Source: a bacterium (GTDB taxonomy: Bacteria; Ratteibacteria; UBA8468; B48-G9; JAFGKM01). Taken from it: a stretch of DNA of 15,124 nucleotides. Position 1 is the first letter of the stretch, and each line of letters begins with the position of its first letter. Made by a program: the position numbers and the translations under genes. Below, one piece after another: positions 12,479-15,124 of this stretch. The notes under the pieces are model-generated. The model saw only the letters and a program-made list of their open reading frames with translations, did not search any database and was not told where the DNA came from. The stretch spans positions 8,600 to 23,723 of the forward strand of contig DAOOVW010000027.1 of the NCBI GenBank assembly GCA_035370465.1, given 5' to 3'.

Positions 12479-12937
12479 TTAACTCTTTTCTTTATTCCAC
12501 CAGTTTATCCATTCTTCTCTAGCTTCAAAATTTTTATTTGTTATTTTTTTCAAAACATATATTAAATTTTTTTCAATTGTTTTATTCAACTCTATATAAG
12601 GATGTTTATCTTCAAGAACCTGAAAAATATATTCTAAAGATGGCTTTCCTATTTTTATTATTGCTTCTATTGCCTCTTTTGCAGGAGAAGTCCATACCCC
12701 TTTTCCATCATATTTACACCATGTAAACTCCTCATCATCAAGTAATAATATAAGAAAAGACACTGACCTGCTATTTTTAATTTCAGAAAGGTTATATGCA
12801 CCAAGAGTTCTTTTATTAACATCAACAGAAAATGTCTTATAGACATTACTTCTTACCGGCTCTTTTAAACCATCAAATTTTTCTTCACCATAAAGAAGTC
12901 CAATTATAATAACAAAAATAAAAAATATTTTTTTCAT
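12479..12937 (-). CDS. Small secreted HEAT-like protein heading the Tol-Pal operon
   Basis: Protein of 152 aa, not assigned to a named family. A signal peptide covers about 1-17 (KK, then FFIFVIIIGLLYG). The middle (30-82) is not recognised. From about 84, SPAKEAIEAIIKIGKPSLEYIFQVLED looks like one HEAT-type helical pair. The ending ITNKNFEAREEWINWWNKEK resembles a 'ITG-F-...-W--WW' tail I associate with HEAT-repeat proteins of planctomycetes and relatives. It is the first gene of the tol cluster, 23 bp before tolQ in the same direction. It has no SD, and a TAAAAT box ends 6 nt before the ATG, so the mRNA may be leaderless. The function is unknown; a periplasmic helper of the envelope system is a guess from position. 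Confidence 0.75.
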   Translation of the reverse strand: MKKIFFIFVIIIGLLYGEEKFDGLKEPVRSNVYKTFSVDVNKRTLGAYNLSEIKNSRSVSFLILLLDDEEFTWCKYDGKGVWTSPAKEAIEAIIKIGKPSLEYIFQVLEDKHPYIELNKTIEKNLIYVLKKITNKNFEAREEWINWWNKEKS

Positions 12938-12943
12938 TTTTTC

Positions 12944-12952
12944 ATTTTACCA
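12944..12952 (-). promoter_or_regulatory. Extended -10 of the tol operon (possibly leaderless transcript)
   Basis: Minus-strand TGG-TAAAAT is an extended -10 (TGn plus a 5-of-6 hexamer). The hexamer (12944-12949) ends 6 nt before the ATG, so +1 would fall at or beside the start codon. Confidence 0.45.
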
Positions 12953-13011
12953 CAATTTTAAAAATCCCAAAATTTATTTCAGAAAATCTTTAATTTTATT
13001 TATTAAAATGA

Positions 13012-13017
13012 TAAAAT
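13012..13017 (+). promoter_or_regulatory. -10 box of the gspC-like gene (possibly leaderless transcript)
   Basis: TAAAAT ends 6 nt before the ATG at 13024, with only ATAACT between and no SD. A weak TTTAAT (12989-12994) is 17 bp upstream. The layout mirrors the divergent tol-side box. Confidence 0.4.
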
Positions 13018-13023
13018 ATAACT

Positions 13024-13824
13024 ATGGGAAAAAAACTAATTATTTTAATTTTCTACTTTGCTTTTATACCCTCAATTTTTTGTTTAAGTAAAGAAGATTA
13101 CAATGTAATTCTCAAAAGGAATATCTTTACAACTCCCTATATTGAAGAAAAAGAGATAAAAAAAGAAAGTATATTGAAACCACCACCTCCACCATCATTA
13201 AACACTCTTATAAAAGCAAAAGGAGTTATATTGATAGGAGAAACTGGGTATGGAATTGTTGAAGTGAAAGGTAAAGATATTATTGTAAGAAAAAATGAAA
13301 AAATACTTGGTGCAGAAGTAGTCAAAATAGAAAATGATTCTATTGTATTCTTTTATAATGACAAAGAAGAAAAATTACAAATTGAAAAAATTACAGAAAA
13401 AGGGAATTTTGTGAAAGCAACTCCTGAAATAAATGTTAAAATAGAGGAAAATATAAACACTAATAAAGAGGAGAAAGAAATATCTCAGCCAGAATTTAAA
13501 GAACCAGTTGTAGTTGATTTTGAAAAAACAATTTCAGAATTGAAAAACGATAAGGATTTGTTTAACAATGTGAATATCATCCCAAATATAGAAGAAGGGA
13601 ATGTTAATGGTTTTAAAATAAATAACTTACCTGAAAATAGTATTCCATTTCAATATGGTTTAAGAAATGGAGATATAATTTATAGAGTAAATGGTATTGT
13701 AATTAATAGCATGCCAAAAGGACTTGCTGTTTATAATCAAATAGTCAAAAGTGGGACAAAAACTGTTACAGTAGAGGTTATAAGAAATGGAAGTCCAGTT
13801 GTTTTTTCATATACATTGAAATGA
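13024..13824 (+). CDS. GspC-like type II secretion protein with PDZ domain
   Basis: Protein of 266 aa with an N-terminal hydrophobic anchor or signal (4-20), then LKRNIF (30-35), typical of the start of the GspC homology region. A proline run (PPPPP, 53-57) precedes the HR-type beta domain at about 60-120 (AKGVILIGETGYGIVEV, IIVRKNEKILGAEVVKIENDSIVFFYNDKE). An acidic linker (about 135-180) leads to a C-terminal PDZ domain at about 195-265 (GFKINNLPENSIPFQYGLRNGDIIYRVNG). In type II secretion GspC links the inner-membrane platform to the outer-membrane secretin. No other gsp gene is in the window, so it is either separated from its cluster or repurposed. There is no SD at the start. Confidence 0.8.
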   Translation: MGKKLIILIFYFAFIPSIFCLSKEDYNVILKRNIFTTPYIEEKEIKKESILKPPPPPSLNTLIKAKGVILIGETGYGIVEVKGKDIIVRKNEKILGAEVVKIENDSIVFFYNDKEEKLQIEKITEKGNFVKATPEINVKIEENINTNKEEKEISQPEFKEPVVVDFEKTISELKNDKDLFNNVNIIPNIEEGNVNGFKINNLPENSIPFQYGLRNGDIIYRVNGIVINSMPKGLAVYNQIVKSGTKTVTVEVIRNGSPVVFSYTLK

Positions 13825-13912
13825 AATATCCTCAGGAAAGTTAAAAAATTTCAACCCCAAAAAGGAGTATGTTATTATTGAAGAATTATTAGTAAAAAAC
13901 AAATGTAAAAAA

Positions 13913-14905
13913 ATGAAAGAAGCAATTTTCTGGAAAAAAGAAAATGACAAAATAAGATGTGCACTCTGTAATCATTTCTGTTTGATAGGAGAAGGGAAAA
14001 CAGGTTTATGTGGAGTTCGACTTAATAAAACCGGCGTTCTTTATTCACTTGTTTATGGCAAGACAGTTGCAGAACATATTGACCCAATTGAAAAAAAACC
14101 CTTTTTCCATTTTTTGCCTGGTTCTTTTTCTTATTCAATAGCAACTGTTGGATGTAATTTCTTCTGTCCGTATTGCCAGAATTATGAAATATCACATCCA
14201 CAAGAAATATTTTACACAAATCAAACAACCCCCGAAGAAATTGTAAATAAATCATTATCTTCTAACTGCAAGTCAATTTCTTATACTTATACAGAGCCAA
14301 CTGTTTTTTTTGAACTTGCTTTTGATACATCTAAAATTGCAAAACAAAAAGGTATTAAAAATAATTTTGTGACTAATGGATATATGAGTAAAGAAGCACT
14401 AAAAACAATATCTGAATTCCTTGATGCAGCAAATGTTGACATTAAAGGAGATGAGGACTTTTACAAAAAACTCTGTAAAACAAAACAAAAATATGTGATT
14501 GACAATATATCTCTTATGAAAGAACTGGGAATATGGGTTGAAATTACTACTTTAATCATTCCTGAATACAATGATAGTGAAAAACAACTTAAAGACATAG
14601 CAAAAATAATTAAAGATATTGATATTGCAATTCCCTGGCATGTAACAAGATTTTACCCAACATACAAAATGTCAGACCACTATCCTGCATCTATTGAAAA
14701 AATAAAAAGAGCAAGAGAAATTGGATTTGAAACGGGACTGAAATATGTTTATACAGGGAATATTTACATTGAAAAAGGAGAAAATACATATTGTCCCTCC
14801 TGTAAAAAACTTCTCATAGAAAGAAGCGGATTTTCAATTTTAAAAAACAATATAAAAAATAGTAAATGTTGTTTTTGTTCTGAAAGAATTGATGGTGTCT
14901 TTTAA
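13913..14905 (+). CDS. amrS: AmrS-type radical SAM enzyme (AmmeMemoRadiSam system)
   Basis: Radical SAM enzyme of 330 aa. The 4Fe-4S motif is CNFFCPYC (C81, C85, C88) inside TVGCNFFCPYCQNYEISH. The N-terminal Cys-rich region has C16, C19, C23 and C33 (CALCNHFCLIGEGKTGLCGVR). TYTEPTVFFE, NVDIKGD and WHVTRFYPTYKM match the family usually found with AMMECR1 and Memo. A C-terminal zinc-ribbon-like CPSC (294-297) with C319, C320 and C322 follows. The chemical reaction of AmrS is not established as far as I know. Neither partner is in the window. The start MKEAIFW fits the family, but no SD precedes it. A clear AAGGAG at 13862-13867 is about 45 bp upstream, followed by a 7-codon ORF (ATG at 13869) too close to it for normal use. 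The frame is open upstream without a standard start. Confidence 0.9.
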   Translation: MKEAIFWKKENDKIRCALCNHFCLIGEGKTGLCGVRLNKTGVLYSLVYGKTVAEHIDPIEKKPFFHFLPGSFSYSIATVGCNFFCPYCQNYEISHPQEIFYTNQTTPEEIVNKSLSSNCKSISYTYTEPTVFFELAFDTSKIAKQKGIKNNFVTNGYMSKEALKTISEFLDAANVDIKGDEDFYKKLCKTKQKYVIDNISLMKELGIWVEITTLIIPEYNDSEKQLKDIAKIIKDIDIAIPWHVTRFYPTYKMSDHYPASIEKIKRAREIGFETGLKYVYTGNIYIEKGENTYCPSCKKLLIERSGFSILKNNIKNSKCCFCSERIDGVF

Positions 14906-14923
14906 TAACTTCAAAAAATAAGG

Positions 14924-14929
14924 TATAAT
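14924..14929 (+). promoter_or_regulatory. -10 box of tRNA-Val
   Basis: AAGGTATAAT with a perfect TATAAT about 21 bp before the tRNA. The decamer is identical to that before tRNA-Arg. The -35 region (TTTAAT at 14901-14906, overlapping the amrS stop) is weak. Confidence 0.5.
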
Positions 14930-14950
14930 TACAAACATAATTAAAAATTC

Positions 14951-15023
14951 GGGCGGTTAGCTCAGTGGCAAGAGCGCTACCCTTACAAGGTAGATGTCGC
15001 AGGTTCAAGTCCTGCACCGCCCA
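14951..15023 (+). tRNA. tRNA-Val (TAC anticodon)
   Basis: The acceptor stem GGGCGGT pairs with ACCGCCC, with discriminator A. D stem GCTC/GAGC, anticodon loop CTTACAA (anticodon TAC) between CTACC and GGTAG, T arm GCAGGTTCAAGTCCTGC. CCA is not encoded; the following bases are CTA. Confidence 0.96.
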
Positions 15024-15047
15024 CTAAAACTGGTAAAAACGGATATA

Positions 15048-15124
15048 ATGTTGAGAACATTGAAAGTAATAATAACTCCTGCGGCTGAAAAGGTATGGGA
15101 AAAAACTTTTTCCCATATTTATAA
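15048..15124 (+). CDS. Possible coding region truncated by the window edge
   Basis: An ATG at 15048 opens a frame that stays open for 25 codons to the last base (MLRTLKVIITPAAEKVWEKT and on). The composition is protein-like, with an amphipathic IITPAAEKVWEKTF segment, but no SD precedes it and no family is recognised. The TATAAT at 15044-15049 overlaps the ATG. An 11-bp hairpin at 15094-15117 lies inside the frame. Without the downstream sequence it cannot be confirmed. Confidence 0.35.
   Translation, partial: MLRTLKVIITPAAEKVWEKTFSHIY

Noticed and set aside
15094..15117. Rho-independent terminator (11-bp hairpin TATGGGAAAAA/TTTTTCCCATA)
   Set aside because: The stem is mostly A:T, the loop is only 2 nt, there is no real U-tract after it, and an open reading frame runs through it. 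It may be coincidental within a coding region.

Overview
The window is about 15 kb of AT-rich bacterial DNA (roughly 30% G+C by eye). Genes are tightly packed, with short overlaps and strong Shine-Dalgarno (SD) sequences in many places. A complete Tol-Pal envelope module, a GspC-like secretion protein and two lipoproteins point to a Gram-negative (diderm) bacterium. The sequences do not closely resemble well-studied proteobacterial versions. A WW-containing C-terminal motif in the HEAT-like protein and the general style suggest an uncultured low-GC lineage, perhaps near Omnitrophota/Ratteibacteria or another PVC-side phylum; this placement is a guess. Position 1 begins with an exact 55-bp repeat that recurs at 144, which looks like a contig end at a repeat.

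Layout. 1-260: a GC-richer stretch with two copies of a 55-bp direct repeat that includes the 3' end of a minus-strand tRNA-His. 316-2836 (minus): an overlapping pair, a PLP-dependent threonine/serine dehydratase followed by an N-acyl-D-amino-acid deacylase. 3020-4375 (plus): the MgtE magnesium channel, divergent from the pair and abutting an opposing tRNA-Arg. 4556-6665 (plus): an SOS operon of lexA, a DUF6504-like small gene and dinB, with a candidate LexA operator over the lexA -35. 6696-7948: YjbQ (minus) and a secreted SYLF-domain protein (plus), transcribed divergently from promoters whose -35 boxes are the two arms of a perfect inverted repeat.

7964-12937 (minus): the Tol-Pal operon. 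Its order is a small secreted HEAT-like protein, tolQ, tolR, a TolA/TonB-like protein, tolB, pal and a coiled-coil LysM lipoprotein in the place where cpoB/ybgF usually sits. A consensus promoter lies between tolB and pal. 13024-13824 (plus): a GspC-like protein. 13913-14905 (plus): the AmrS-type radical SAM enzyme. 14951-15023: tRNA-Val. A possible truncated coding region runs off the right edge.

How the genes work together: TolQ-TolR-TolA would use the proton motive force to act on TolB and Pal and hold the outer membrane to peptidoglycan during division. The LysM lipoprotein probably adds another peptidoglycan contact. LexA would repress itself and the translesion polymerase until DNA damage. 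The dehydratase/deacylase pair suggests amino-acid catabolism, possibly of D- or N-acylated amino acids. No mobile element, CRISPR array, phage gene or toxin-antitoxin system was seen. The best candidates for novelty are the SOS operon with its non-standard operator, the LysM variant of the Tol-Pal module and the symmetric divergent promoter at 7132-7193.
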